Source of the DNA: Hymenobacter cheonanensis
GTDB lineage: Bacteria > Bacteroidota > Bacteroidia > Cytophagales > Hymenobacteraceae
Length of the DNA stretch: 64,000 bases
Assembly (NCBI RefSeq): GCF_030581075.1
Contig: NZ_JAUQSW010000002.1
Span: 124,001-188,000 of the forward strand
Reading direction: 5' to 3'
Numbering within the stretch: position 1 is the first letter of the stretch; the number at the start of each line of letters is the position of its first letter. The notes under the pieces are model-generated. The model searched no databases. It was not told the DNA's origin and was given only the letters and a program-made list of their open reading frames with translations. This document shows positions 1 through 8,797 of this stretch, piece after piece. The position numbers and the translations under genes are program-made.

Positions 1-1527
1 CTGACGCTGCGGCCCGCGGCGGGCCTAGCCAATCAGTTTGAGGCTACGCAGGTGCTGAACGCCTCGGCGCTGTACCGGCTGCGCTTTGCGGGGCAGACTT
101 CGGACGACTACGCCATTGAGGTGCGACCCGATTTGGCGCCCACTATTCGCCTGCAAACTCCTAAGCCTTACACGCTTATTGCGGCTAGGGGCACCCGGCC
201 CGAGGTACCGATAAAAGCTACCCTGCGCGATGATTATGGCCTGAGCCGCGCCGAGCTGGTTATCACCGTGGCCCAAGGGCAGGGCGAGGCGGTGAAATTT
301 CATGAAGTGCGCCGCGACCTGAGCGCCGGCCTGGGCGGCCAGCCGGGCGAGGCCGCCGTAGCTAGCCTCCTGAATTTGCCCAAGCTCGGCATGACCTACG
401 GCGATGAGCTGTATTTCTACGTGCAGGCCCGCGACAATAATGGCCACGCCGCCCGCTCCGACGCCTTTTTGGTGCAGTGGCAGGACACGGCCGCCGTCAC
501 CAGCGCCCTCGACATGGGCATGGGCGTGAACACCGCGCCGGCGTACTTCCGCAGTGAGCGCCAGATTATTATCGACACCGAAAAGCTGATTGCCGAAAAG
601 CCGAAGCTCACGGCCGCCGAGTTTAGCAACCGGGCCAATGCGCTGGGCTTCGACCAGCAGTCGCTACGCCTGCGCTACGGCAAGTTTTTGGGCGAAGAAG
701 CCGAGAAGGGCCTCGGCGTGACGGCCGGCCCGCCCACCGCCGACGAACCCGCCTCGCCCACCGCCGACGCCCCCACGGCCGACGAAAAGCCCACCGCCCC
801 CAAACCCGCCGAGGCCGACGACGACCACCCCGAAGCGCCGGCCGGCCGCAACGCCTCGGCCACCGCCGCTACCGACGCGCTGATGGACCCCTACATGCAC
901 AAGCACGACGACGCCGAAACCGCCGACTTCCTGGAGCCCGCCGTGAAGGCCAAGCTGCACGCCGTGCTCGACGAAATGTGGGCCGCCGAGCTGCGCCTGC
1001 GCACCGGCCAGCCCGCCGCGGCCCGCCCCTTCGAGTACCGCGCCCTGCGCCTGCTCAAGCAGGTGCAGCAGCAAACCCGCGCCTACGTCAAGAAGGCCGG
1101 CTTCACGCCCACGCCTTTTCCGGAGGCCACGCTGCGCCTCACCGGCGAGCTGAAAGGGGCCGCCGCGCCGCGCCTGCAAGCCACGTTGCCTGCCCCCGCC
1201 ACCCAGCCCACCGTGCGCGCCGCCCTGCGCTGGCTAGCCACCCAAAGCGGCCAGCCTGCCCGCCCCGCCGATGCCCTGGCCCTGGAGCAAGCCGGCACCG
1301 CCCTGGCCCAGGCGGCTCTGCAAAAGCCCGGCCTGTACCTGCCGGCCCTGCGCGCCCTGCGCCAGCTGGCGGCCGATGTCCGGGCCAGCCGCGTGCCCTG
1401 CGCCACCTGCCTGGCCCCCGCCCAACGGGCGCTGGCCGACCTGCTACCCGCGCCCGTGCCTACCGCCGCCCCGGTCCCCGCCCCCGACCGCCTGGCCCGG
1501 CGCTACTTTGAGGAGCTGAGCCGCTAG
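1..1527 (+). CDS. DUF4175-like membrane-associated protein, C-terminal part (5' end outside window)
   Basis: The reading frame is open from base 1, so this is the 3' part of a longer gene; the GTG at 52 is only an internal codon. The visible 508 codons contain beta-rich, probably periplasmic sequence (DDYGLSRAELVI, then YGDELYFYVQARDNNGH), then YFRSERQIIIDTEKLI, which resembles large DUF4175-type proteins of Bacteroidota. An Ala/Pro/Asp-rich low-complexity linker (about 720-850) precedes a helical tail ending YFEELSR. Such genes usually sit with MoxR, DUF58 and BatA-like genes, and the next gene fits that pattern. The family assignment rests on memory of the family and is moderate; the biochemical role is unknown. 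It ends with TAG. Confidence 0.6.
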   Translation: MTLRPAAGLANQFEATQVLNASALYRLRFAGQTSDDYAIEVRPDLAPTIRLQTPKPYTLIAARGTRPEVPIKATLRDDYGLSRAELVITVAQGQGEAVKFHEVRRDLSAGLGGQPGEAAVASLLNLPKLGMTYGDELYFYVQARDNNGHAARSDAFLVQWQDTAAVTSALDMGMGVNTAPAYFRSERQIIIDTEKLIAEKPKLTAAEFSNRANALGFDQQSLRLRYGKFLGEEAEKGLGVTAGPPTADEPASPTADAPTADEKPTAPKPAEADDDHPEAPAGRNASATAATDALMDPYMHKHDDAETADFLEPAVKAKLHAVLDEMWAAELRLRTGQPAAARPFEYRALRLLKQVQQQTRAYVKKAGFTPTPFPEATLRLTGELKGAAAPRLQATLPAPATQPTVRAALRWLATQSGQPARPADALALEQAGTALAQAALQKPGLYLPALRALRQLAADVRASRVPCATCLAPAQRALADLLPAPVPTAAPVPAPDRLARRYFEELSR

Positions 1528-1638
1528 CCCGGCTGCCAATCAATTTTCAATACCTGGCAAGCTAACTCAACCTGTAAAACGCGGCGCATTAATACCCCGC
1601 AACACCGCGCAAAATCCTGCCAGCTTATTCTTACCGCC

Positions 1639-3411
1639 TTGGTTATCGCTCTTATCTCTTTGCTTGCTGCCCTGGCCCTGGGGCTGCTGGTAGCCGCCTG
1701 GCGCCGGCCCGACCGCCGCCGGTTGGCGCTGCGCCTGCTGGCTAGCCTGCTGGCCCCGCTGGCGCTGTGGTACACCGCCTACCCGCCGCTGCGCGCCGTG
1801 CCCGCCGCCCGGGCCGAGGCTATTGTGCTTACGCCTGGCTACCAATCCGATACGCTGCGCCAGCTGCTGCGCCGCCTGGGCGCCGGCACACCCGTGTGGG
1901 CCTACGGTACCCGCCCGCCCGCCCGCGCCAAGGCGCTGGGCAGCCTGCTAAAGCTAACGGACCAGCGCCCGGCCCTGCGCCGGGTGCACGTGCTGGGCGA
2001 GGGCCTGCCCACTGCCGAGCTGCCGGCGCTGGGTCCGCTGGCGGTGGTGCCCCACGCGGCGGCCCCCTACGCGGGCATTCGGGCGGCGGGCTGGCCGCAG
2101 CACCTCACCTTGGGGCAGCGCTTTGAGGTGGAGGGCAACGTGGCCGGCGCGGGCCCTGGCTGGGTGAGTCTGCAAGCCGAAGGCGCGGCCCGCGACTCGG
2201 TGCGGCTGCCCGCCGGCACCGGGCCTTTCCGGCTGAGCTACCAGCCCAAAGTGGCTGGCCTGGCGCGCTACGCCCTGCGGCTGCGCCGCCAGGGGCAGCC
2301 CGCCACCACCGAGCCCTTGCCCCTGGAAATAGCCCCCACTACACTGCCGCCGGTGCTGCTGCTGGCCGCCGTGCCGGGCTTCGAGTTTAAGTTTTTGAAA
2401 AACAGCCTGGCCGCCGCGGGCCGAGCCGTGGCCCTGCGCACCACCGTGAGCCGGGGCCTGGTGCAAACGGAGTTTCTCAACCAAGCGGCCCAGCCGCTCG
2501 ACCACCTCACGCCCACCCTGCTGGCCCGCTACGCCGTAGTGGTGGCCGATGCCGCCACGCTAGCCGCCCTGCCCGGTGGCGAAGCCCAATCCCTGCGCGC
2601 CGCCGTGCAGCAGGGCCGCCTGGGCCTAGTGCTGCTGGCCGAGGCTTTGGCCCTGCCCGCTGCCGCACCCGCCCGCGCCGATTTTGTGGTGCAGGCGCTG
2701 CCTACGGCCGGGGCCGTGGCCCAGCCCCTCACCTGGCCCGATGCGCCGGGCGCGGTGCGGGCGCTGCTGCCGGCTCGGCTACGGCCTAGTGGCGCGCTGC
2801 AACCCCTCATCACGGCGCCCGGTGGGGCCCTGGTGGCCGCCAGCCGGCGCGTGGGGCTAGGGGCCACCGTGGTATCGGTAGTGCCCGAAACCTTCCGCTG
2901 GGCTTTGCAAGGGCAGGCCGCGGCCTACGCTTCCTTCTGGAGCCAGCTGCTGACGGCCGCTACTCCGCCGCCTGCCCCGGCGGCCACCTGGCTGGCCCTG
3001 AGCCGCTGGCCGCACCCGCAGCAGCCGCTTACGCTGCGGCTGGCGGGCGCCCGGCCGGCCAGCCTGCCCACCGTGCAGCCGCTGGCGGGCGGCCCCGCCG
3101 TGCAGCTAGCCCTGGCCCAGGATACCCGCCTGCCCGAATGGAGCACCGCCCAGTACTGGCCCGCCACGGCCGGCTGGCACCAGGTGCGCGGCCCGGGCCG
3201 CACGGTGCACAGCTTCTACGTGTACGACTCGGCGGCCTGGCGGGGCCCCGAGCTGCAAGCCCGGCAGCAGGCACTGGCGGCGCGCGCCACCCTAGCCAGC
3301 TCCGGCCCGGCGGCCGAAACTACCACCGTGCAGCAGCCCTGGACCGCCGGGTGGTTTTTTGGGCTGTTTTTGCTGGCGGCGGGCTTTATGTGGCTGGAGG
3401 AAAAGCTCTGA
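1639..3411 (+). CDS. BatA-like membrane protein with large periplasmic domain
   Basis: This 590-residue protein has two hydrophobic N-terminal segments (about residues 2-20 and 29-48), a long Ala/Leu/Pro-rich extracytoplasmic domain, and a C-terminal membrane helix (WFFGLFLLAAGFMWLEEKL). The two-helix start and C-terminal anchor match BatA/aerotolerance-type proteins of Bacteroidota. A stretch near PPVLLLAAVPGFEFKFLKNS could be a Rossmann or amidotransferase-like core, which is an inference. No ATG is available: the frame is open back to the upstream stop, and TTG at 1639 is the best start, with ATT at 1627 possible. It lies 111 bases behind the DUF4175-like gene and probably shares its transcript; a strong terminator follows. 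Confidence 0.6.
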   Translation: MVIALISLLAALALGLLVAAWRRPDRRRLALRLLASLLAPLALWYTAYPPLRAVPAARAEAIVLTPGYQSDTLRQLLRRLGAGTPVWAYGTRPPARAKALGSLLKLTDQRPALRRVHVLGEGLPTAELPALGPLAVVPHAAAPYAGIRAAGWPQHLTLGQRFEVEGNVAGAGPGWVSLQAEGAARDSVRLPAGTGPFRLSYQPKVAGLARYALRLRRQGQPATTEPLPLEIAPTTLPPVLLLAAVPGFEFKFLKNSLAAAGRAVALRTTVSRGLVQTEFLNQAAQPLDHLTPTLLARYAVVVADAATLAALPGGEAQSLRAAVQQGRLGLVLLAEALALPAAAPARADFVVQALPTAGAVAQPLTWPDAPGAVRALLPARLRPSGALQPLITAPGGALVAASRRVGLGATVVSVVPETFRWALQGQAAAYASFWSQLLTAATPPPAPAATWLALSRWPHPQQPLTLRLAGARPASLPTVQPLAGGPAVQLALAQDTRLPEWSTAQYWPATAGWHQVRGPGRTVHSFYVYDSAAWRGPELQARQQALAARATLASSGPAAETTTVQQPWTAGWFFGLFLLAAGFMWLEEKL

Positions 3412-3432
3412 TTTGCTAGCTGCCTTTAGCTT

Positions 3433-3470
3433 AGACTGCCTACTCGCGGGAAGTAGGCAGTCTTTTTTTT
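3433..3470 (+). terminator. Rho-independent terminator
   Basis: Perfect 11-bp stem (agactgcctac at 3433-3443, complement at 3453-3463) with a 9-nt loop, followed by eight T. It ends the DUF4175/BatA-like transcript and isolates it from the sigma-factor gene. Confidence 0.93.
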
Positions 3471-3553
3471 GCACCCACGCAACGGTTGGCCGGGCGCGCC
3501 GGTCAAGCCCCCAACTGCCGGAAACCAGCTCCTGGCGCTACTACATTTTGTGT

Positions 3554-4132
3554 ATGGCTACTTCTGCTTCTGCCGTTTCCGACGCCCTGCTGGCCGCGTG
3601 TCGCCGGGGCGAAGAGGCGGCCCAGTTTCAGCTGTACCAGTTGCTTTCGCACCAGCTTATGGGCGTGTGCCTGCGCTACTGCCCTAGCCGGGCCGAGGCT
3701 GAGGATGCGCTCCAAAACACGTTTGTGAAGCTCTTTACCCGCCTCGACCAATACCGGGCCGAGGGGCCTTTTGAGGCCTGGGCCCGACGCGTGGCGGTGC
3801 GTACCTCGCTGCACGCGCTGGCCCAGCATCGCCTGCGCCACCCCGGTGGCTATGGCGATGCCGACCCCGACGACCTGGCCACCGACCTGCCCAGCCCCGA
3901 GCCCTCGGCCCTCGATGAGCTGGCCGCCGCCGACCTGCTTCACCACCTCGCAGCCCTGCCGCCCGGCTACCGCGCCGTGCTCAATCTCTACGCCATCGAA
4001 GGCTATTCGCACCCCGAAATCGCGCAGCTGCTGGGTATTGCCGAAGGCACCAGCAAGTCGCAGCTGGCGCGCGCCCGCCAGCTACTGGCCCAGCGCCTAT
4101 GCCTGGCCAAACCCAAGCTTTGTCAATCATGA
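3554..4132 (+). CDS. ECF-type RNA polymerase sigma factor
   Basis: This 192-residue protein has a sigma-70 region 2 (about residues 25-95, with AEAEDALQNTFVKLFTRLDQ and the WARRVAVRTSL segment) and a region 4 helix-turn-helix (about 125-185, LPPGYRAVLNLYAIEGYSHP followed by IAQLLGIAEGTSKSQLARAR). It should direct RNA polymerase to a small regulon. I chose ATG 3554 because homology starts just after it; the frame continues upstream through the terminator, which cannot be coding. Its stop overlaps the next start as ATGA (4129-4132), so it is translationally coupled to the membrane protein behind it, the usual sigma/anti-sigma arrangement. Confidence 0.93.
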   Translation: MATSASAVSDALLAACRRGEEAAQFQLYQLLSHQLMGVCLRYCPSRAEAEDALQNTFVKLFTRLDQYRAEGPFEAWARRVAVRTSLHALAQHRLRHPGGYGDADPDDLATDLPSPEPSALDELAAADLLHHLAALPPGYRAVLNLYAIEGYSHPEIAQLLGIAEGTSKSQLARARQLLAQRLCLAKPKLCQS

Positions 4133-5934
4133 ACGAACCGGCCAATCTTCCTCCCGACGATGCCCGCGACCAGCTGTTGGATGCGCTACAAGCGCGCTTG
4201 GGCAGCTACGGTGTGCCCCCGCCGCCTGGGGCGTGGGCCGGCATTCGGCAGCGCTTGCCGGCCCCGGTGCCGCCGTGGTGGCGCCGGCCCCGCCGCCTGC
4301 TGCCTCTGCTGGCGCTCCTGCTTTCCGTAGCCCTGACGGGCTACCTGCTCAACCGAAGGGGCCAGCTCGGGGGCCGGCCAACCTTGCCGCTGGCGAGCCA
4401 CCCTAGCGGGGCACCCACGCGGAGCTTACCTGCCCTCGAAACACTTGACCATGAACCAGTAGCGACTTCAGGCAGCCACCTGCACCCCGAATCAATACTC
4501 GCCCCTACGCCCAGCGCTAGTACTGCCCTACCGAAGGCACGCCCTGGCTCCGCGTCGCCCACAACTGCTACGCCATTCACCGGTAGTACTTCTATAGCCG
4601 GCGCCCCACTTTCGGCAGTGGCCAAGGCAGCGCCCTTAGTGGCCGCTGCTGCCGATTACCGGCGGTTGGCGCGGGCCACGCCGCGGGCTGCTGCTCGGTC
4701 ATTTGCACCTCAATCACTACGCAATAGCCCTGTTGGGCAACAAGCAGCTGTTAGCCGCTCCGCTACCACGCGCCTGGCAGGGCGCGCCAGCGCTACTGCT
4801 CCTACAAGCCAGTTACACCGCCAGCACTCACCAGTAGGGCTAGCGCACTTACCAGCTAATTTTTTGATTAAAAGACAGTTGAAGGAAGCACACAAGCTAA
4901 CCACTCGGCCTTTAGCAGAAGCAGTTGACCAGGAGCGTGCGCAGGCTAGCCACCGGTGGGCCGATGCTGCCCGGCGGCACCGGGTGCCGCCAGCAACTTT
5001 ACGCGGCTACCGGCTGCCAGGGGCACGGCGCTCCCAGCAGCGTACTGGCTTGGCTACTTACCAGAAGCAGCGTGGCAACGGGGTTGCCGCCCCAACAGCT
5101 TATACCGCAGCAACGGAGGACACCTTCTTACCTGCTCGCTCTCTTGGGCAGCACGCCACCAGCCCCGAGGCTGCGGGGCTAGCTAGCTTGGTGCTGCGCC
5201 GCGCTAGCCTGTTACTACTCGCGCCCGGCGCGCTGCCGGGCAACCTAGTGGCCCGCCCCGATTCGAGCCCGCCGGCGCGGCCCGTGCGGCGCTGGGCGCT
5301 GCTGGCCACGGCCGGCCCCACGCTGAGCTACCGCACCCTTGGCGCCGCGCCGGCCGCGCTGGGCACCCGCCCCGATTTTGCCCACCTGGAGCGACCAGCC
5401 GTGGGGCTGGGGGCGCAGGTGCAAGTGCGCCGGGTGCTGGCGGGCCGCTGGGCCCTGGCCGTGGGCCTAGGCTATCAGGAGTATGCTACTCACCTGGCCT
5501 TGCAACAGGTAGATTCGGGGCGCACCACGCACTTCGGCCTGCGCGATACCTACCAATTGCTTACGGTGCCGGTGCAGCTCAGCTACGCGCTGGGCGCGCC
5601 GCGCGGCCGCCTGGCTAAGGCCCTGCTGCTAGGGGCCGAGGTGGGCTGGTACCGCGGTGGGCGCAGCACCGAGGGCAGCGACTGCGGCTGCCGGCAGCAG
5701 GCCTACACCGCAGCTGCCACCGACAGCCTGTACTCGGCCCATACCCTAGCCCTGAGCCTGGGCCTCGACCTGCGCTACCGCCTCGGCGGCCCGGCCTCGC
5801 GCTGGCAGTGGCTGGTGCAGCCCACCGGGCGCTACGTGCTCACGCCCTTTGTGAAGCCTGCCGCGGCAGGTTTTTCGCCCCGCCAGCCTTTTAGCCTGGG
5901 CTTGTTCACGGGGTTTTCCTGGGATATCCGCTAG
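4129..5934 (+). CDS. Inner-membrane-anchored protein with C-terminal outer-membrane-type beta-barrel; probable partner of the sigma factor
   Basis: This 601-residue protein has three parts. Residues 1-55 are cytoplasmic-like with no signal peptide and hold a short amphipathic region (DQLLDALQARLGSYGVPPPP). Residues 57-74 are a single membrane helix (LLPLLALLLSVALTGYLL). After about 300 residues of Ala/Ser/Thr/Pro/Arg-rich linker, the last 200 residues look like a PorT-type outer-membrane barrel, with alternating strands such as RWALAVGLGYQEYATHLALQ and LSLGLDLRYRL. The ATGA overlap places it as the sigma factor's partner. By position it should be the anti-sigma factor, but no standard anti-sigma domain is visible; that role is an inference. 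It ends with TAG. Confidence 0.72.
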   Translation: MNEPANLPPDDARDQLLDALQARLGSYGVPPPPGAWAGIRQRLPAPVPPWWRRPRRLLPLLALLLSVALTGYLLNRRGQLGGRPTLPLASHPSGAPTRSLPALETLDHEPVATSGSHLHPESILAPTPSASTALPKARPGSASPTTATPFTGSTSIAGAPLSAVAKAAPLVAAAADYRRLARATPRAAARSFAPQSLRNSPVGQQAAVSRSATTRLAGRASATAPTSQLHRQHSPVGLAHLPANFLIKRQLKEAHKLTTRPLAEAVDQERAQASHRWADAARRHRVPPATLRGYRLPGARRSQQRTGLATYQKQRGNGVAAPTAYTAATEDTFLPARSLGQHATSPEAAGLASLVLRRASLLLLAPGALPGNLVARPDSSPPARPVRRWALLATAGPTLSYRTLGAAPAALGTRPDFAHLERPAVGLGAQVQVRRVLAGRWALAVGLGYQEYATHLALQQVDSGRTTHFGLRDTYQLLTVPVQLSYALGAPRGRLAKALLLGAEVGWYRGGRSTEGSDCGCRQQAYTAAATDSLYSAHTLALSLGLDLRYRLGGPASRWQWLVQPTGRYVLTPFVKPAAAGFSPRQPFSLGLFTGFSWDIR

Positions 5935-6006
5935 GGTCTGAAGCTGGCCGGCCGGCAGCTTCGCTCTACGCTACGCCCATTTTTTCATTGCTTTTACTTT
6001 TTTACC

Positions 6007-6942
6007 ATGATTCGCTATTTGACTTTGCTCGGCGCGGCCGGGCTGCTGCTGGCGGCCGGCTGCCGCAAGGATGATGTAATAAGCTGTACCCCCACTGTGT
6101 CTTCTTCACTTAGCCTGAAGAATTTTTCGGGCCGCAATAGCGCAGCGACTCAAACCTTTACGCTAGCGCTGGGGGCTAGCCAAACGATTACGACCGCCGG
6201 GGGCGCGACCCTCACTTTTCCGGCCAATAGCCTGCTACTGCCCACGGGCAGCCCGGCCACCGGCACGGCCCAGGTGCGCCTGCGCGAGCTGTATACCGTG
6301 CCCGACATGGTGCTGGCCAACATGCCCACCGATATCGTGCGCCAGGGCAACATGCTGGTTTCGGGGGGCGAGTTCAACATCCAGATTTGGCAAAATGCTG
6401 CTCGCCTGCGTTTGGCTGTGGGCCAGGCCGTAGCCTTGCAGTCGCCGGTGCCCACGGCCCAGGATACTACCCGCCAATACGTGTGGCAGCAGCCCACGGC
6501 CGTGATGGCCAGCGACAGCGCGGGCTGGCAGCTAGCCAGCGCGCAGCGGGTGCAAGCCCTGCCGGGCCTTTACCGCGCCTCGCTACCCCTCGACTCTATC
6601 GGCTGGTGGAACCTCGACCAGTTCTGGCACGCCTACTACTCGGCCAGCACGGCCCGAATAACGGTGAAAACCACCGCCACGGCCGCCGGCGAAACCCGCG
6701 TGTACCTGCGGCCCGTGGGCTACAACGGCCTCATGAAGCTATGGCCCGCCACCACGGCGGGCACCGATTGGCAACGGGAGGTGCCCATCGGCGCCGAGCT
6801 GGTAGCCGTCGTTTTGCAATCGCTTAACGGTCAGCTCTATTTCGGCACCCAGCGGCTTACCACCAGCAGCGGCCTCACTATCAGCCCGGTCGTAACCGCC
6901 GTTAGCGAGGCCGAGGCTGTGCGGCTTATTCGGCAACTCTGA
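6007..6942 (+). CDS. Putative lipoprotein with ZU5-like beta-sandwich
   Basis: This 311-residue protein starts with a lipoprotein signal (MIRYLTLLGAAGLLLAAGC, acylated Cys at residue 19). The mature part contains GGATLTFPANSLLLPTG followed by GTAQVRLRELYTVPDMVLAN, resembling the ZU5-like beta-sandwich seen in surface lipoproteins of Bacteroidota; I infer this from pattern only. The remainder is beta-rich with no catalytic motif. The gene starts 72 bases after the barrel gene and could be co-transcribed. It converges on proS across a shared hairpin. Confidence 0.7.
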   Translation: MIRYLTLLGAAGLLLAAGCRKDDVISCTPTVSSSLSLKNFSGRNSAATQTFTLALGASQTITTAGGATLTFPANSLLLPTGSPATGTAQVRLRELYTVPDMVLANMPTDIVRQGNMLVSGGEFNIQIWQNAARLRLAVGQAVALQSPVPTAQDTTRQYVWQQPTAVMASDSAGWQLASAQRVQALPGLYRASLPLDSIGWWNLDQFWHAYYSASTARITVKTTATAAGETRVYLRPVGYNGLMKLWPATTAGTDWQREVPIGAELVAVVLQSLNGQLYFGTQRLTTSSGLTISPVVTAVSEAEAVRLIRQL

Positions 6943-7003
6943 GGCGCTAGCGCAACGCGCACACGTGGCTGGCCAGGGGGCTTCTGCTAAAACTTATGTC
7001 CCA

Positions 7004-7039
7004 TAAAAAAGCCCTCCGTGCTGGCACGGAGGGCTCTTT
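7004..7039. terminator. Bidirectional terminator between lipoprotein gene and proS
   Basis: Perfect 10-bp stem (gccctccgtg at 7011-7020, complement 7025-7034) with a 4-nt loop, an A-run before it and a T-rich run after it. It can serve both converging genes. Confidence 0.9.
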
Positions 7040-7057
7040 TGACAATATAAAAACCTG

Positions 7058-8542
7058 CTAGTAAGCCCTAGCAAACCAGGCGCGGCGCTGGCTGGGCCGG
7101 CCGGTCACGATGCACACGCCATCCTCGTCGGGCTCGTTGAGGGGCAGGCAGCGCACGGTGGCTTTGGTTTGCTCCTTGATGAGTTCTTCGGTTTCGGAAG
7201 TGCCATCGTAGTGGGCCACCACAAAGCCGCCGGGGCCATCGAGCACCGCCTTAAACTCGTCGTAGGTATCCACGCGGGTGGTGTGGGTGTCGCGGTAGTG
7301 CTTGGCCTTATTGTAGATGCTGAGCTGAATGTCGTTCAGCAGCTTATCTACGCTGTCTACCACGTCGGACAGGGGCAATTGCAGCTTCTGCTTGGTGTCG
7401 CGGCGGGCCGCTTCCACGGTGCCGGCGTCGAGGTCGCGGGCGCCGATGGCCAGGCGCACGGGCACGCCCTTCATCTCCCACTCGGCAAACTTGAAGCCCG
7501 GGCGCTCAGTGTCGCGGCTGTCCACCTTCACGGAAATGCCGCGCTGGGCCAGCCCCTGCTGAATGGGCCGGATGCGCTCGAGCAGCGCATCAAGCTCGCC
7601 GGTTTTATAAATCGGCACAATCACGACCTGAATCGGCGCCAGCTTGGGCGGCAGCACTAGCCCCTCGTCGTCGGAGTGGGCCATGATGAGCGCACCCATC
7701 AGGCGGGTGCTCACGCCCCAGCTCGTGCCCCACACGTGCTCCAGGCCGCCTTCCTTGGTTTGGAACTGCACATCAAACGCCTTGGCAAAGTTCTGGCCCA
7801 GGAAGTGGCTGGTGCCCGCTTGCAGGGCCTTGCCATCCTGCATCAGGGCCTCGATGCAATAGGTATCCTCGGCGCCGGCAAAGCGCTCGTTGGGGGTTTT
7901 CACGCCCTTCACCACCGGCAGGGCAATGTGCTCTTCGGCAAACTCGGCGTACACGTCGAGCATCTGGCGGGTTTCGGCCACGGCCTCGGTGGCGGTGGCG
8001 TGGGCCGTGTGGCCCTCCTGCCACAGAAACTCGGCGGTGCGCAAAAACAAGCGCGTGCGCATTTCCCAGCGCACCACGTTGGCCCACTGGTTGATGAGCA
8101 GCGGCAGGTCGCGGTAGCTCTGAATCCAGTTTTTGTAGGTGCTCCAGATAATGGCTTCCGAGGTGGGGCGCACAATCAGCTCTTCTTCGAGCTTGGCGTT
8201 GGGGTCTACGCGCAGCTTGCCCGGGCGGTCGGGGTCGTTTTGGAGGCGGTAGTGGGTTACCACGGCGCACTCCTTGGCGAAGCCTTCGGCGTTCTTTTCT
8301 TCGGCCTCAAACAGGCTTTTGGGCACGAAGAGCGGGAAGTAGGCATTCTCGTGGCCGGTGCGCTTAAACATGTCGTCGAGCTGGCGCTGCATCTTCTCCC
8401 AAATGGCGTAGCCATAGGGCTTGATGACCATGCAGCCGCGCACGGCGGAGTTCTCGGCCAGGCCGGCCCGCTTCACCAGCTCGTTGTACCAGGCCGAATA
8501 ATCTTCCTGGCGGGTAGGCAACTTTTTGCTCATAACAGGCAT
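7058..8542 (-). CDS. proS: Prolyl-tRNA synthetase (eukaryote/archaea-type)
   Basis: This 494-residue class II synthetase charges tRNA-Pro. Motif 1 is near residues 35-60, RPTSEAIIW near 125-133, motif 2 near 160-185 ([16 protein letters not shown]) and motif 3 near 275-300 ([20 protein letters not shown]). An anticodon-binding domain follows. The C-terminal domain ends in the characteristic terminal Tyr (WFARAY), which marks the eukaryote/archaea-like form common in Bacteroidota; there is no editing insertion. Only two cysteines remain in the C-terminal zinc-type domain (RCLPL and GVCIVTG). Two ATGs are possible, 8542 and 8533; homology starts at [14 protein letters not shown], so either works. 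The gene is divergent from the lipoprotein gene at 8798. Confidence 0.97.
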   Translation of the reverse strand: MPVMSKKLPTRQEDYSAWYNELVKRAGLAENSAVRGCMVIKPYGYAIWEKMQRQLDDMFKRTGHENAYFPLFVPKSLFEAEEKNAEGFAKECAVVTHYRLQNDPDRPGKLRVDPNAKLEEELIVRPTSEAIIWSTYKNWIQSYRDLPLLINQWANVVRWEMRTRLFLRTAEFLWQEGHTAHATATEAVAETRQMLDVYAEFAEEHIALPVVKGVKTPNERFAGAEDTYCIEALMQDGKALQAGTSHFLGQNFAKAFDVQFQTKEGGLEHVWGTSWGVSTRLMGALIMAHSDDEGLVLPPKLAPIQVVIVPIYKTGELDALLERIRPIQQGLAQRGISVKVDSRDTERPGFKFAEWEMKGVPVRLAIGARDLDAGTVEAARRDTKQKLQLPLSDVVDSVDKLLNDIQLSIYNKAKHYRDTHTTRVDTYDEFKAVLDGPGGFVVAHYDGTSETEELIKEQTKATVRCLPLNEPDEDGVCIVTGRPSQRRAWFARAY

Positions 8543-8797
8543 CTGAAACCACTATATCGGCATAGGCGCTGGGCCTGCCGATTATGGTATGGGTTTTGTG
8601 TCAGTATCTTTAGTCGAAAGGCACCGTTTTGCGGCGAAATTACGTTATAGTAGGGCGCACGCGTGCGGAGGCCTCCCGCTTGAGCAGTTCTTTTTGAGCC
8701 TGGCCCTGGCGCCGGGTTTTTCACCTAGCCTCCATTTGCTCCGCAATTACTTTACTAACCCACTCAGCGCTTCGCTGATTTCTCATTTTTTTCAGTC

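Noticed and set aside
1083..1406. Arg/Ala/Pro-rich frames overlapping the first gene on both strands
   Set aside because: Composition is typical of out-of-frame reading of high-GC genes, and the overlapping sense frame is well supported.
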